In this document: positions 21,774 to 34,769 of the stretch, one piece after another
How the letters are laid out: every line of letters starts with the position of its first letter
Position numbering within the stretch: the stretch's first letter is position 1
NCBI RefSeq assembly: GCF_000002595.2
Contig: NC_057009.1
Span: forward strand, 4,977,283-5,041,282
From: Chlamydomonas reinhardtii
Taxonomy: Eukaryota > Chlorophyta > Chlorophyceae > Chlamydomonadales > Chlamydomonadaceae
Length of the DNA: 64,000 nucleotides
Direction: 5' to 3'
Notes under the pieces: model-generated
What the model saw: the letters and a program-made list of their open reading frames with translations, nothing else
What the model was told of the DNA's origin: nothing
Databases searched by the model: none
Made by a program: the position numbers and the translations under genes

Positions 21774-24700
21774 TTATCCCTTGGGGCCCTGCTTCAGCTC
21801 CTTCAGCAGGTCCGCGCCGCTGTCGAACGACTGTGCCCTGGCGGCATCCGCCGCGGCAGCGACCTGCAGCTTCATTAGCAGCGCCGCGCCCGGGTTAGGC
21901 GGGGGCGGAGCTGCCGCTGCCGCCACCGCCGCCGCCGAGGGAGCCGCCGCCGCAGGAGCAGCTGCCGGCGGAGCCAGGTTGCTCGGGCCGGCACCGGCCG
22001 CCCCAGGCGCCTGCAGCGACCGCAGTAGGGCAGCCCCGGCCTGGATGCCGTCCAGCGAGTGGCGACCGAAGTCCGCCGCGCTGCCGGGAGCCGGCGGTGC
22101 GCCGGCAGCACCGACACCGGCGGGTGGCAGCGCGGGCTTGCCGCGCCCCCGGAACCCGCGCCCGTCAGCCTCCGGCAACTTGGCGCTCTTGCCGAAGCTG
22201 CTGCCAGGCTTGCCGTCCTCATCGACACCGCTGCCGGTGCCGTGCTGGCGAGCGGGGCTGGCGCCGTGCGAGCCGCCCTGCCGGGCAGCCGCCGCCACGC
22301 CCGGCCGTGACGCCTGTGCGGCGCCGTTGGCCTTGATGCGGGCCACCATGGCCGCCACCGCCTCATCGCCTTCGTCGAAGCTCTGCATGGGGCTGTTGAA
22401 GTCGATGGGGTGGGACTTGGGCGCCGGCGCTGGAGGCTGGGCCACGGCCGCGGGTGTGGGGGCGGCGGTGCCCCGCGCAGCTGCCGTCGGCGCGGGAGTG
22501 TCCGCAGCGGTGGATGGCTGCGTTGGCTCCGCCCCAGCACCGGGCGCTTGCGCGCCACCGACTGACCTGTTCCCGCCCTTGGGCTGCTGCTGCTGCTGTT
22601 GGGCGGCGTTGCCATTCTGCGCCGTGCGGCCGCCATTAGCGCCCTTGCCGCGGGTCTGCTGCTGCTGCTGTTGCTGCGGTGCCGGAGGCGTCTGCTGCTG
22701 CTGCTGCGCCGGTGCCGGCGGCGCTGGAGCCTGGGCCGGCGGGCGAGGCGACTGTGGCCCTGGCGCCATGTGCGGCGGCGGTGCCATCATGTGAGGCGGC
22801 GGTGGTGGCATGGCACCATAGGGCATCCCCGGCGGCGGCATGGCGCCGTAGGGCATGCCCGGCGACGGCATCATCATGCCAGGCGGCCCCATGGGGCCGG
22901 GCCCCATGGGCATGGGCATGCCCATCGGTGGGCCCATGGGGCCGGGCCCCATCGGCCCTCCCATGGGCGGTGGTCCGTACGGCGGATACCCGTACATGCC
23001 CGGCGGTGGCGGTCCGTAGGGGCCCTGCGGTCCGTACGGTGCGCCCGGCGGCGGCATCATGCCGTGCGGTGGCATCATAGCGCCAGGGTGAGGCAGCGGG
23101 TACATGCCCGGCGGGGGCGGGCCATATTGCGGCTGCGGCGCCATCATGTGCGGGGGCGGCTGCGGCGGCTGGGGCTGAGGCTGTGCCTGCGGTGGGGCTG
23201 TGGGAGAAAGCCCTGTGGGCTGCCCGACGCGCGCGTTGGGCACCAGCTTCTGAAGCGCCGCCAGCGAGCCCACGGCGTCAGCCGGCTTTTCACCAGCCAC
23301 TGCGGCGGCGGCACCAGCAGCTGCCGCAGCCGCGACCTGGGCGGCAGCGGCCCCGTTGTCGGCCGAGCTGGAGCGGGAGCCGGCAGTCAGCTTCTCCAGC
23401 AGCACCTTGCCCGCACCAGCGCCAGCGTCTGGTGGAGCAGGCGCTGCCACAGTCGGCAGCTGCCCGGATGCCGTACGCATGGCCGCGCCGAGCAGCTTGG
23501 ACGACGGCGCAGGCGGCGCCGCCGGCGCCGAGGGTGCGACCGACGCCGGCACGCATTTCCCCGACGCCAGTGACGCCACAGTGCTCTTTTGTCCGCCCTT
23601 GCCGCCGCCGCCACCTGCAGCGCCCGCGGCCTGCTCAGCCTTGGGCTTAGCGGGCTGCTGCTGGCGCGGCATCTCGTGCTTCTGAAGGTGGATGTCGGCG
23701 GCCTTGTTGACGCCCAGCAGCAGGTCCTTGGGCACGAACGCGCCGCTCTTGCCGCTCACGCGGCCGCCAAGGTTGGAGCCGCCGCCAAACTCCTCGTCGA
23801 AGACCACCTCGCACGCCTCCTCGTACACGCCTGTGCGGCAAGGCATGCGGCACAGCAAGTCATGCAGTCAGTAAGCGCTATTTCAACACCGGATCATGCG
23901 TGCAGATCTACCAGCCTCGCTTCCCGCGTACCCCGTATCCTAGCTGCAAGCCGGAGAAGCGAATGTGGCATCCAATGTACACCAGCGACGCTCACCAATA
24001 ATTGTGCCGCGCAAGCCGTAGGGCGGCGAGCCCTTGCTGCTGACGCACACCACGCGGTCGCCCAGCTCGAAGGGGCCGCCCTGCACCGCCAACTTGACGG
24101 TGTCGGGTCCGGGCGTGTACGGCGGCAGCAGCAGCGCCGGCGGCACGTTCTCGTACTCGGCGGCGGCCGGCGGGCGCGCGGGCACAGGGGTGACTGTGGT
24201 CTGCAGCACCTTGACGCCCTCGTCCGCCAGGATCTGGACGCCCAGCTTCACCAGTGGCCGCTTGGCCAGCGGCGTGGACTTGATCCACTCCGTCAGCTCG
24301 CGCACCTTGTCCTTGCGCTGCGTGGGGCTCATGCCGCCCAGCACCTGGTCCAGGCGGATGTCGCCTGAGGCGGTTGGAGAGGAGGGAGCAGTGGCAGGGC
24401 CATGGGCAGGGAGGATCAGAAACTGCCAGGGGAAAAGCATCCGGGTGTTTGGCAGTCGCTGCCGTCTAAGGTTGTGCTCAACATCAGGGGGCAAAAAAGG
24501 GACGGTCAGGCTCATGGACACGGCGAGCTGCTGAAGGACCGGGTTGGCGGCTCGGTGCCGACGAGTACGGTACACTTACCCAAGCCCTCATTCTCCGTCT
24601 TGATGAGGTACGCCCACAGCCAGTCGTACGTCTTTCGGTACTCCTGCAGGATGGTGATGACGGCCGCCGAGTAGGTCCAGCCGTTGCCGTCCTCGGTGGG

Positions 24701-27700
24701 CTGGCTGAAGCCGGGCACGCACACGTCACGCGACGAGGTCTTGATGGCCAGACCCAGGTCGTAGCGGTCGTCGCCTGGGCAGCAAGGGGGCGCAGGGGGG
24801 GGGGGGTAATGCCCGAGCCCAACGAAAAATTCCCATGGACGGAGAGGTGCAGGCATGAGCAGCGCTAAATTGGTTGCAAGAACAGTACCGCCTGCGCAGT
24901 CCACTCGTCATCCAGGCTTCTCGCCTGCTTGAGTGACACAAGCAGCCAAGGGTGCGGCTCAGGAGGACGGCTCTTACCGTCGCGGCCCCACATGTTGCCG
25001 GTGATGCGGCCCAGCAGGCGCGGCGTGATCCCCACGCGGTGCGCCACGTCGCTGCTGGTGTAGTACTTCACCGCGAAGCGCTCCACCACGCGCTTGGCGG
25101 AGCGCAGCGCCTGCTGCCCGGCCGCCTCCGTGATGGGCTGCACCAGGATGCGGTAGTGCCCGTTGGCAGCGGCCGCGCCCTTGCCCTTGCCGGCCGGCTT
25201 GACGCTCAGGCTCTTGCCCAGGTCGGACAGCACCACGGCCATGCAGCCGTAGTGGTGCTTGCCCAGGAACACCACCTGGTTGCCCTCGTGCAGCTCAGGG
25301 AAGGCAGGCGTGTCCTCGGCGGCGGCCGCGCCGGCCGCTCCCGCCGCCGCCTGCTGCGGCCGCTGCCGGATGACTGCCTGCAGCGGCACCTGCTGCTCCT
25401 CCTTGGCGTACGTCTTCTCGATGGTGCCGTCGCTGTGCCGGACGTAGCCTAGGCACACCTTGACGCCCACCTGTTTGTGCCAGGGCAGTCGAGAGGAACG
25501 AAGGGGTAAAGCCGCTGCCGCAATGTAGCACCAAGTGTAGAAGTCACACAAGACCGCCCTACTCCATCCATGCACACGCCAGGCGTGACGGCCCCTGGCA
25601 CTCACCACCAGGTCCACGCGGCCCACGTCGATGCCAAACTTGGTGAGGAATGTGGCGGTCAGCATGCCCGCGTCCGTCTCCCAGCGCTGCGCCTCGTGTT
25701 GCTGCCACTTCTGGACCTGCGGGCACCGCATACCACACAGCGCTCAGCCATGGGCCATGGCATGTGCGTGATAAGCAGCGCCCACACATGCTCGCCGTCC
25801 CCACGTGCATAGCGGCTAGCAACGACTACAGGGCAGCTTCTGCGGGGCTGCACACCTTAATGGCGCCCTTGGTGTCGTAGAACGCCTGGCCGGCGCGGTC
25901 CGACACGCGCACTACGCGTGCCTCCTGCAGGTAAGGCCAGTTGATGTAGGCGCGCGAGCCCAGCAGCCCCGACGTGGCCACCTGCTCCGCGCTGAGCACG
26001 GCGCCGCCCAGCGCCTCGCGCAAGTCCTTCAGCCCCAGGATGAGGCTGTCCTTGCGGCTGGGCGTGCCCAGCACATTCACGCCCGCGTTGCGCATCTGCG
26101 GCCGGACCTGTGCCAGCAAGAGACGCGCGTGCGCATGTAGGTGGGGTATCGCGCTTGAGTACTGGCGCTAGCTTTTGATGGCGAAGGACTACGGAAAACG
26201 GGCAAAGGTATACAAGGGCAGCAGAAGCAGTAGCGCCACCAACACGGCAAGCTCACCTGCAGCGACTTGAGTGTGGGCATGCCCTGCGGCGTGAAGAGCC
26301 CGATCTTTGTACCCGCCACAAGCTGAGGAGTGAAGCCCTTGCCGCCCGCCGGCAGCGGAGGCGGCGGTGGCCGCTCCAGACAGCGACTGTTACACGTCTG
26401 CGCCGGCACACAAGGTTCATGGAAGTGGATTCAGGGCGTGAATCTCTACACGAGTTGACGAATGCCCAAGCCCCAGGGCCGACTGCTTGTCATTTCCCTT
26501 CAAGTTTCAAACCGTAACAGATGATTTCTCTCTGCTCACCTGCAGGTCCTTGAACAGCTTGGGCATGGTGGACTTGCAGTAGGTGGGCTCCGTCGTGCCC
26601 CGGCTGAACTGGAAGATCTGGATTGAGCCCAGCTTGTTGCGCGACTGCTCCTCCGCGGACAGCAGCGTGCTGCGGACCGAGCTCACCGCCTTAAGCAGCC
26701 GGGACTCGTCCACGAACGGCACCAGCACCACGCCCTCCCAGTCCGCACGCTTGCCCTCCATGTCAACCTGGGGCAGCGAATCAGATGGGGAGCAAGCTCA
26801 GTCAAAGTGCGCGACATGCGTGGTACGGCAGGCAAACCATGGAATGAACTCCGACTGCTTCTCACATCGAAGGAGTCGGGGTAGAAGTCGATGATGGGCG
26901 ACTCAGGCTCCGTCATGAGCACACGGAAGGCGGGCGGCAGCAGCTTGCAGCTGGCGGCCGGCAGCACCGCCAGCAGCTGCTCGAAGGGGCGGAACGGCGT
27001 GCCCTGCGCGAACGCCACCTGCGGAAAACCAACACCAACCAGCACAACATATGTTAAAGGCAGCGTTTCATGACTTCTAGGCCCACACCCTCCGCCCCGT
27101 GACCAATGCAGCCAGCCCCCTCCCGTGGCTTTTGCCCGACCGCGCCCCCTGTCAACTCCGCCCCCCTGCACCTGTATGCTGTCCAGGTTGACCAGGTCCG
27201 AGGCCATGGGTGCATAGTGGTAGGGGTAGTACCAGTCCCAGGACGCCACGCCGCGGTAGTAGTACTCCAGCACCCAATGCAGGCCAGCGATGTAGTGCTC
27301 CACCACCTGCCGCCACTCCTCAGCCGTGTGCGCGTGCAGCTTCTCGGTGTAGTAGCGGTCCTGCGGGCCACGCAAAAGCACACTCAGGCTCTAGGATCCG
27401 TACAGGTGCTTTGGAGAGCACGGCACCCGGTCTGCGTGCACGAATGCCTGATGCACACTGGCATGCCATATGCTATTGCACCGCACTCCCGTAGCCGCTG
27501 AACCCCCGGCTCCGTCCTCCATGAACGGCTACACTCTCCCGCCTCAACCCACCTTCCACATCTGCAGGCCCTCGGCGCCCAGGCCCGACATCATCATGGC
27601 GCGCGCCTCGCGGCTCATCATGGTGGGGCCCGACTGGACCGCGCCGCTGCCCGGCCCCGGCCCCGCGCCGCCGCCCTCGTCTCCAGGCTCCAGCGCCGTG

Positions 27701-28017
27701 TTGAGCAGGTTGCCCTGCGTGGGGTCCCGCGACAGCGCCAGAGAGCGCATGCCCGCGTCCACCTCGTCCAACTGCATGCGGGAGCCGTGCGGAGTGCCGC
27801 GCGCACCGCTGCCACCGCCGCCGCCGCCATTGCGCGCCGCCCGCTTCGCGCGCTTGTTCTCCATGAACTCCGCGTCCTGCAGACACACCCAGACCCGCAC
27901 GGCGCCATGCTTGAAGGCTGACGGCCACGCGAAACCGCTGTACACCTCAGTCCGGTACATCAACATCCCCTCGCGTTGTAGCGTGGGAAACCCCCATCCT
28001 GTCCGATGGATGCCATT

Positions 28018-28097
<80 letters not shown>

Positions 28098-30239
28098 CTG
28101 CGCGCGCTCCTCCAGCGTGGCCAGCTCCATCTGCCCCAGCCGCTCCAGCAGCACCTCCAGGCGACGGCGATCCAGCTCGCCGGCGTAGGTGAGGTAGCCG
28201 CCCAGGCTGGGCAGCAGCTCCTTGTACAGGTCCATCAGCTTGTTCAGCGCGCCCTCCGCGATGTCCAGCGTGGGAAGCGCTGCACGCAGGGTGAGGCGCG
28301 CGCAGGCGGGTGTCGGGACATGGCTTGCGGCAGGCTCGGCTACTCTATAGCAACGGCAGATAGAGCTCTGTGGCATGCAGGAGCAGCGGCGGGGCTCGCT
28401 CACCAGGCAGGAAATCGTTGCCGACCAGCATGCACATCAGCACGTAGTCGTCCACGATGCGCTCCAGGTCCAGTGCGAAGGGTAGCTTGATGCAGCCAAA
28501 CTCCAGTTCAAAATACTCGCGAAGCAGCCTGTGTGTAAGGACACAAGCAACGTCAGGTCAGTGTATCCCTCCGCCGACCACCACACGTACCAAACCCGTG
28601 CGGCCCTGCTCCACCGATCACCACTCACCCATCCATCCATTACCCCAAAGCCTGAGCGGGCCCTGCCCTACCCGATCTGAAACATGATGAAATTCTCGGC
28701 GCATGGGTTGTCCAGCACCTCGCGCGCCGGCTGCCCGCGGTTCTGCCCCGTGTAGGACACCACCTCACGCAGCAAGCAGAAGTGCGGCTCGTGCGTCACC
28801 AGCGACAGCATGATCAGGTCCGCGTCCAGGCCGTACATGCAGTGGCGCTGGTTGGGCTGGTAGCTGGGCTGCCGCTTCTCCCAGCGGATGTACTCCATGA
28901 TCTTGTGCTCGCCCTCGCCCGGCACCTCGTGGCCTGTGCGGCCCAGAGCGGCGGCGCGCATGCAGCAGTCAGGCACACGCATGCGTGGTACCAACGCCGC
29001 TGAAGGGTACTGATCGCGCCAGACTTACGGTCGCACTGCTACAAAACTTCAGTCTAGTTTCTACCTGAGAAGACCACGTTGGGCTTCTGCCACAGGGGGT
29101 CCTCCGCCATCTTGCGGCGGATGAAGAACCGCAGGTGCTTGCCCAGCCGTGCCATGAACTCGGTGCCGGGCGTGATGCACTATGGATGGTACAATGCGAA
29201 GAGGGTAATGCCGTGGTAAGTCAATTATGTGATTGTGAATGCAGCTGTTTTGCAAATGCCTGCCCTCTGTATGAGCTCATAAGGTTGAGTGGCCTCACGT
29301 TTGAATCGAACGCGTCGTCCGGCACCACCTCGCCCTTGCGCCGCTGCTCCTCCTCATTCTGCGTTGCCAAGCGCCACACGTATGTGCATGCACGCTTAAG
29401 AGATGGTCTGAAGGATTGTAGCTCCGGGAGCAGTGCGTAACGGCCTGGTAAGTGTGCCAACTAACAAAGCAGGCCGGCTGGCTGCCACCCGCTACCTTAG
29501 TAGGCGGCCTGCCCTCCGACTAGCTGGAGGCAGCTGTGCCGCCCTGACCTGACACCCTGTACACCACGACCGCGCCGCTGCCTCCCACCTTGAGCCGCTC
29601 CATAGCGGACTTGAAACGGCGTGATCGCTGCTGGTTCATCTTTGCGCGGGGGGCCACACCTGAGCATGCCAGCAAGGACACGGAGTCAAGCAAGGACACG
29701 CAGTCGACCATTTTGAGGGCATCCAAGACGAGAGTCAGCTGACACAGGAACCCCGTCACGGTCACCTGTTCGCCGTGCTGTTGGCGAGGGTACCACGATG
29801 ACACGTGCACGCGGCACGCTTCAGCCCACATACCCGCCCCTCCCCACCATCAATGGCCATGAACAGCAGCTTCTGCGGCCGGACGATTTGCACAAGCTTG
29901 TCCAGATAGTCGAACACCTTCAACATCATGTCCTCCTCCGTCACGCCGCCAATGTCCTTCCGGTTGGCGTGCGTACAGTTGTGAATGATGCCGTTCATGT
30001 CGAGGTATAAGTTGTCCATCTCTGGCGGGCCCTCCGTCAGCGTCAGCTTCTGGTTCAGAAGCGGATACCGCTCGGAGAGCCATCGGTAAAACTTGGGAAT
30101 TCCTGCGCAAAGCAAAAGCCCGCCAAGTCCGGTCCGCTCCGGTTCAGCAGTCAGGTTTGTTTGCCCCCAAGCCCCGGCGCTTTGCACTGCGCCAGCAACC
30201 AGTCCCTGGCGTTTCGACAGCATTCAAGTGCTCACCCAT
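21774..30239 (-). CDS. XRN1: 5'-3' exoribonuclease XRN1, 19 exons, 1862 aa
   Basis: A cytoplasmic-type enzyme that degrades decapped, 5'-monophosphorylated RNA. The first coding exon is only ATGG (30236-30239). The next starts [14 protein letters not shown], the classic XRN N-terminus. Metal-binding motifs are present: DMNGIIHNC (Asp36), [10 protein letters not shown] (about 89-98), [13 protein letters not shown] (Glu175, Glu177) and GLDADLIML (Asp205, Asp207). Later exons carry the XRN1-specific regions [23 protein letters not shown] and [17 protein letters not shown], then the tudor/SH3-like segments. The last exon (from about residue 1178) is a roughly 680-aa low-complexity tail with Pro/Gly/Met repeats and polyQ. 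All phases agree. Residue 298 is Ala where XRNs usually have His (NDFLPH). It shares a roughly 540-bp divergent promoter region with the cytochrome b561 gene. Confidence 0.94.
28026..28093. repeat. (CA)n microsatellite in an XRN1 intron
   Basis: About 34 CA units. On the coding (minus) strand it is a GT run beginning only a few bases after the 5' splice site at 28097. Confidence 0.95.
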
Positions 30240-30783
30240 GTTCCCTCAGCTGCCAGGCCACGTCGCCGTGGACGTAAGCGCAATAAATGTCCGGGTCTCG
30301 CAACGAAGCCCTCAAATCGGCTCCAGAAGAGTAAGTTTGACACAGTCAAGTCAGATCCACTATGTAGCAAGGGGTCCACAAGTCGCGAGAAGCCCGTGTT
30401 GACCCTGCTGCACGTCAGGCTTGCCCTCCGCGTAGTCAGTCTATCCTGTGCTGGCTACCTATGCGCTCGTTCTCGTCTGTATAACGACACAAATATGGCG
30501 CTGTGCCTGGCGGTCATGGGGAGGTCTGAGACCTGCCATTCCGGTCGCGGCTTCATTCCGGTCCCGGGTGCCAACGAGTACCAAATACTCACGTTGACGC
30601 AAGCCCTCCAAAGCAAACAGACTGCGCTGCCTCACATCCGATTGACCCTGTCCAGGAGGTTGCGCAACCAACACTCTTCAACAGCTGTCGCAACGACTGG
30701 TTGCTTCCGCCTGGATAGCCACCACTTGGCTGGATAAAGCACATGAGTTTGGCCCCGAGGTGCACATAACAGACGCGAACATC
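30240..30783. other. Divergent promoter region, XRN1 and cytochrome b561 genes
   Basis: The two genes start on opposite strands at 30239 and 30784. No TATA box stands out. The long open frame within it on the plus strand looks like 5' UTR, not protein. Confidence 0.5.
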
Positions 30784-32307
30784 ATGTATAGCGGGGTCGC
30801 ACCCCCTATTGCAGGGGTCGGGCCCAAGGCGGGGACACAGCGTGTCGTGAACCGCCTGACTCTGGCCCTTCACGCCTCGGTTGCCCTGGTTGCGCTATCG
30901 ATAGCCTTTGGTGAGTGAACCATAGGATGTGAGCGGGCAGCTCTTGGAGTAAGCCCGTGCTGACAGGACAGGCAGGGGCTGTACCGGTAACGGGTGAAAT
31001 CGAGCCTGTTCACATGCCGGCTGGCACTGGCAACCCCCCATCCTGATGTGTTGCCGCCTTTCGCGCAGTGCTCTTCGACAATTCGCTGTTCGCATGGCAC
31101 CCCGCATTCATGAGCATTGGTTATATCGTGTTCATGACGGAGGGGCTCATTGCCGCTATCCATTTCAGGCAGGTGCAGAGTGGGAGGTTCCGGAGGTTGC
31201 ACTGGTTCGGGTGCCGCTGTAGTTTGATGCAGTGCAGGGAAACACAGCTGCCGCTCACAATTGGCTTTGAGTCTGTGGTTCCAACTGTCCCAGGCACATT
31301 GATGGGCCGGATCGCGTCAAGGCGATCTGGTCGCACGCGCTGCTACAGATTCGTGCGCTGGTGTGCGTGCTCATAGGCTTCGGGGTCATTTACAGGAACA
31401 AGGTGCGGCCGCATACGGGGTGGGGCGTACAGGCCTGGCCTTAAGGGAGCGTTCTCCTTTTGCTAGGGAGGATCAGGGCGCCCATGCGTCTGCAGCAGGG
31501 CAGCGGCCAGTGGCTGGCCAGCCGTTATTGGCAATTGCCGCACCACCCCGTGACTTGACCCCTTGCCGGACGCCACTCGCAGATCCTGTTGGGGAAGCCC
31601 CACTTCATGAGCCTGCATGCCAAGGTACGGCTTGTGTAATGCGCATGCACTTTTGGACCTCTGGTTCTTACAGCTTGCTTCGCCCAATGCCCCCACACGC
31701 GCCGTGTCGTGATGCGCGATATGCTGTTTGCCCCGTCATTTGCCTCAAGTAGAATCGCCGACATGGTTTGCTGCCGCAGTTTGGCCTGGCCACTCTGATC
31801 CTGAGCGTGCTGATGCCGCTGTGGGGCCTGGTGTCATTCCGGCGCATGGGCATTATTCAGAAGTTCCCGGAGCGCTGGCAGCCTCGCATCAAGGTAGGAG
31901 CCAACTGGGGGGCTCTGTCTGCCCCATTTTTCGGCAGCACGGCGGCAAGTCACATACTAAGCTCATAGCGGGCTGCGGCAGGGTATATTTATTGAGTGGC
32001 ATCGCTGCCAACTGCCATTCCTGTCTGCCCCGCTGAAGCGGCCACACGCACGGATGACTAATGCCTTTTTCGCATGATGCCCCCACAGGCGCTGCACCGG
32101 CAGCTGGGTCTGCTGACGTGGCTGCTGGCGCTGGTGACCATTGAGCTGGCGCTGCCGCACCCGGCGGTGGCCAAGGGTCGGCTGACCCAGGCCTGGCAGG
32201 CGGGGGTGGCACTCATCGGCGTGCTGCTGCTGGGGCTGTCGTTGAAGGCGGTGGTGACCCCCAAGTCGCTGGGCGGGGCTGAGGACCCGCTCAGCAAGAC
32301 CGTGTAG
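30784..32307 (+). CDS. Cytochrome b561-domain membrane protein, 6 exons, 236 aa
   Basis: Exons are 30784-30910, 31069-31168, 31294-31402, 31583-31624, 31780-31893 and 32089-32307, all in phase. The protein has about six hydrophobic helices with histidines placed as in the CYB561D-type family: FAWHPAFMSIGYIVFMTEG, IWSHALLQIRALV, FMSLHAKFGLATL and ALHRQLGLLTWLL. Such proteins bind two b hemes across a membrane and pass electrons from ascorbate to ferric iron or monodehydroascorbate. Substrate and membrane cannot be read from sequence. The second intron can only be spliced in frame with a GC donor (AG|GCAGGT at 31169), a rare but known intron class. Confidence 0.86.
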
Positions 32308-32811
32308 AACAGTGCGTGCAGTGAGCTCCTTGGATAGTGAGTGAAGTGATCGATAGATGTGGTATGGGCACGGTGAGCGTAATTGATTGTTGCGATGATG
32401 TGGGGCCCTTGGGCCTGACGGGGCGGGGTACGAGGGGGTGCGTGCTGGAGCGAGCGAGCGCTTGCCAGAACGTGGGAATATACTGGTTGGCCGAGGCGTA
32501 TAATATTGAAATGTTTAAATCCAGCTGTGGGAGCTGCTAGAAGGACTGGGGGGACGCAAGCTGGGGTCTATTGGTGCCGACGGTGTGGGTCGTCGCGGCC
32601 ACACGCACACGAGGACCCATGCACAGCGCATTTTGGACTTGGCGTTGGAATCATCAATTATCACTGTAGTCACTTGTTACTGCCCAGTAGTTGCCATCCT
32701 GTTTTATTGTCACTTTGCTTGCCGACGATCGGCTCATAAAGGCTCGGCGCAGCCCACACCACAACCAGAACTCGTGTTGCAAACGTTCGCTGTTGGCTAC
32801 CTTTGCTGACC
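32308..32811. other. Intergenic, between two plus-strand genes
   Basis: Contains the 3' UTR of the cytochrome b561 gene and the promoter and 5' UTR of the PPD6-like gene. No TGTAA was found and no gene recognised. Confidence 0.5.
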
Positions 32812-34769
32812 ATGATGCTTAAGTCGTCGTCCAGCAAGTGCAGCCGTGCGAACCGGGCGTCGACATGCCGGATGCCTGTGGTCGTCACAGCGAGCGCCAT
32901 GCCGCGCAGCGCTGAGCCTGTGATTGCACGCCGACAAGCCCTGATGGGCGCCGCTGCCCTGCTGGCCGGCACGGCTCTGATGGGGCAGCCTGGCCTTGCC
33001 CTTGCGGCTTCGGGTGGCGCATAGAACGTCGGCAGCTACCTGCCGCCTGCAGGCATCTCAGACTTTGTGAGTGGTCGAGCGAAAGCAGGAGAGCGCTGGG
33101 GACTTGTTGCCCACGTGGCTGTTACTGTGAGGGCGCCGGTTGTGCGTGACGGCGCGTGCCTCTGCACTCCCGCCCCTTGCAACCCTGCCCACTGGTCTGG
33201 CCTGCCCCTCCCGCCCTGCGCCAACTCAACTCCTCACTCGTGGCCCTAGAAAACTCAAAGCCCACACGTTATGCCCTTTCTTTCCTGCCCCGAAACTCTG
33301 CAGGTGCTGTTCGTGCCAACCCAGGCCAAGACGCCGGCCCTGCGTGCCGGCACTGTGGATTCCGCCAACCCCTACAAGTTCGCGCTGCCGCCCCAGATGG
33401 TGGAGCAGAAGGTCGCCAACATCGCGTCCGGCAACTACTGCCAGCCCCGCTGCGACGAGCCCTGGACGGGTGCGTGTGTTTTAAAGCAGCAGCTGCTGGG
33501 GCGTTGCGGGTACGGGCATACACAGGGCACCAGCCGGTTGAGTGGACGCTGCACATCATGCGCACAGCTGTCAACTCTGCTGCGGCACACAGCTAGCGAC
33601 GGCTCCGGAACGGCGCGGCACAGGGTGCTCGCGCCCACTGGAGTTGCTGTGCCGGAGAGCTGACTGGCTGTTGTTGTGCGGTTGGGTGTCGCTGCCTGCT
33701 CCTGCAGAGGTGATCTTTGAGGGCACCACGGGCGGGCGTGTGGAGCTGATCGTGGCGCCGCTGCAGAAGCTCACACCCCGCAAGAACATCAAGGTGCGCA
33801 CGCAGCTAATGGGTGATGCATGTGTCCGAGCTGGAAGACGGCGTGCGTTTTCGATGGTGCCGGCTTTTGCCCACATGTGCCGGTGACCGTGCCCCTCCCA
33901 TACCGGTATGTGGCCCGGATGTAACACAGGTTGAGGACCTAGGCACGCCGGAGCAGCTGCTGCAGCGTGTGGGTGAGTAAATCCGGCATGTGGCATTACA
34001 GCTACATCTTTGCACCGGCGGGCAGGTTATGTGGGCATGGGCACGCAAGTGACGCAACCACATAGCATAAAGGCCCTACTAGCGGATGTGGCAATGGCCG
34101 AGTGTGGGCGTTGAGTAGGTGTGCCATGCGTGTCCTGACCCTCTCCCTCCACACCCTTCTCCTCTGCCCTCAGGCAACTACATCACCGGCACCTACCTGG
34201 ACGAGGATGCACTGGTGTCCGGCACCAGCAAGACGTTGGATGACGGCCTCACCTAGTGAGTGCCGGCGGCAGGCGGCGGCAGGCGGCAAGGGCGGGCGGG
34301 TGGGAGAGAGGCCTAGGGCCGCGTGGCTGTCAGCGCCAGGCGGCCGACGCGGGGACAGCAGTCCCATTTGCTCTTGTGTAGGGACGTGCGGAACTAGGCG
34401 TGGCATGGGCGGGGGCAGCAGTTTGCAGGTTTAGGTACTGGTGCTTCCTGATGCTGACGCGCTCTGCCCCTACACTATGCCCGTAGCTACTACTACGAGC
34501 TGAACGCCCCCTACGCCAAGGTCGGCGGCCACTCGTTCACGGCCTGCACTGTCAAGGTGAGGCACGGCTGTGTCTACCATAGCGCGCATGCAGCTTGCAG
34601 ACCGCCAGACTTGTTTCTGATGCTTTTGCCCCCTTGCGTGTTTGGTTGTGCCTCTCACACAACTCGGCAGGGTGACCTGGCTTATCTGTTCATCACCAGC
34701 GCCAACGAGAAGCAGTGGGGCAAGCTGGAGGGCAGCCTCAAGCAGACGGTGGAGAGCTTCCGCGCGTGA
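32812..34769 (+). CDS. PPD6: PsbP-domain protein of the PPD6 type (thylakoid lumen), 7 exons, with an in-frame TAG
   Basis: Exons are 32812-33066, 33304-33469, 33708-33793, 33930-33972, 34174-34255, 34487-34556 and 34671-34769, in phase. The N-terminus is a Ser/Arg chloroplast transit peptide followed by a twin-arginine-like lumen signal (ARRQALMGAAALLAG ... GLALAA). The mature part (YLPPAGISDF, TPALRAGTVD, NIASGNYCQPRCDEPWT, EVIFEGTTGGRVEL, GNYITGTYLDEDAL, ANEKQWGKLEGSLKQTVESF) matches PsbP-domain protein 6, a lumen protein with a redox-sensitive Cys pair (the CQPRC pair is present). An in-frame TAG at 33022-33024 separates the signal from the mature domain. Splicing of a 39-nt stretch (33016-33054) would remove it in frame. 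Otherwise the gene is null in this sequence, or the base is an error. Confidence 0.82.

Noticed and set aside
22599-23573. Long plus-strand frames opposite the XRN1 last exon
   Set aside because: GC-rich codon bias leaves the antisense frames open. The minus frame is in phase with a clear XRN1 protein.
28006-28093. A His/Thr-repeat protein frame on the plus strand
   Set aside because: It is the translation of a (CA)n microsatellite inside an XRN1 intron.
30483-30737. Plus-strand frame upstream of the cytochrome b561 gene
   Set aside because: No splice continuity with the gene and no family resemblance; probably 5' UTR or promoter.
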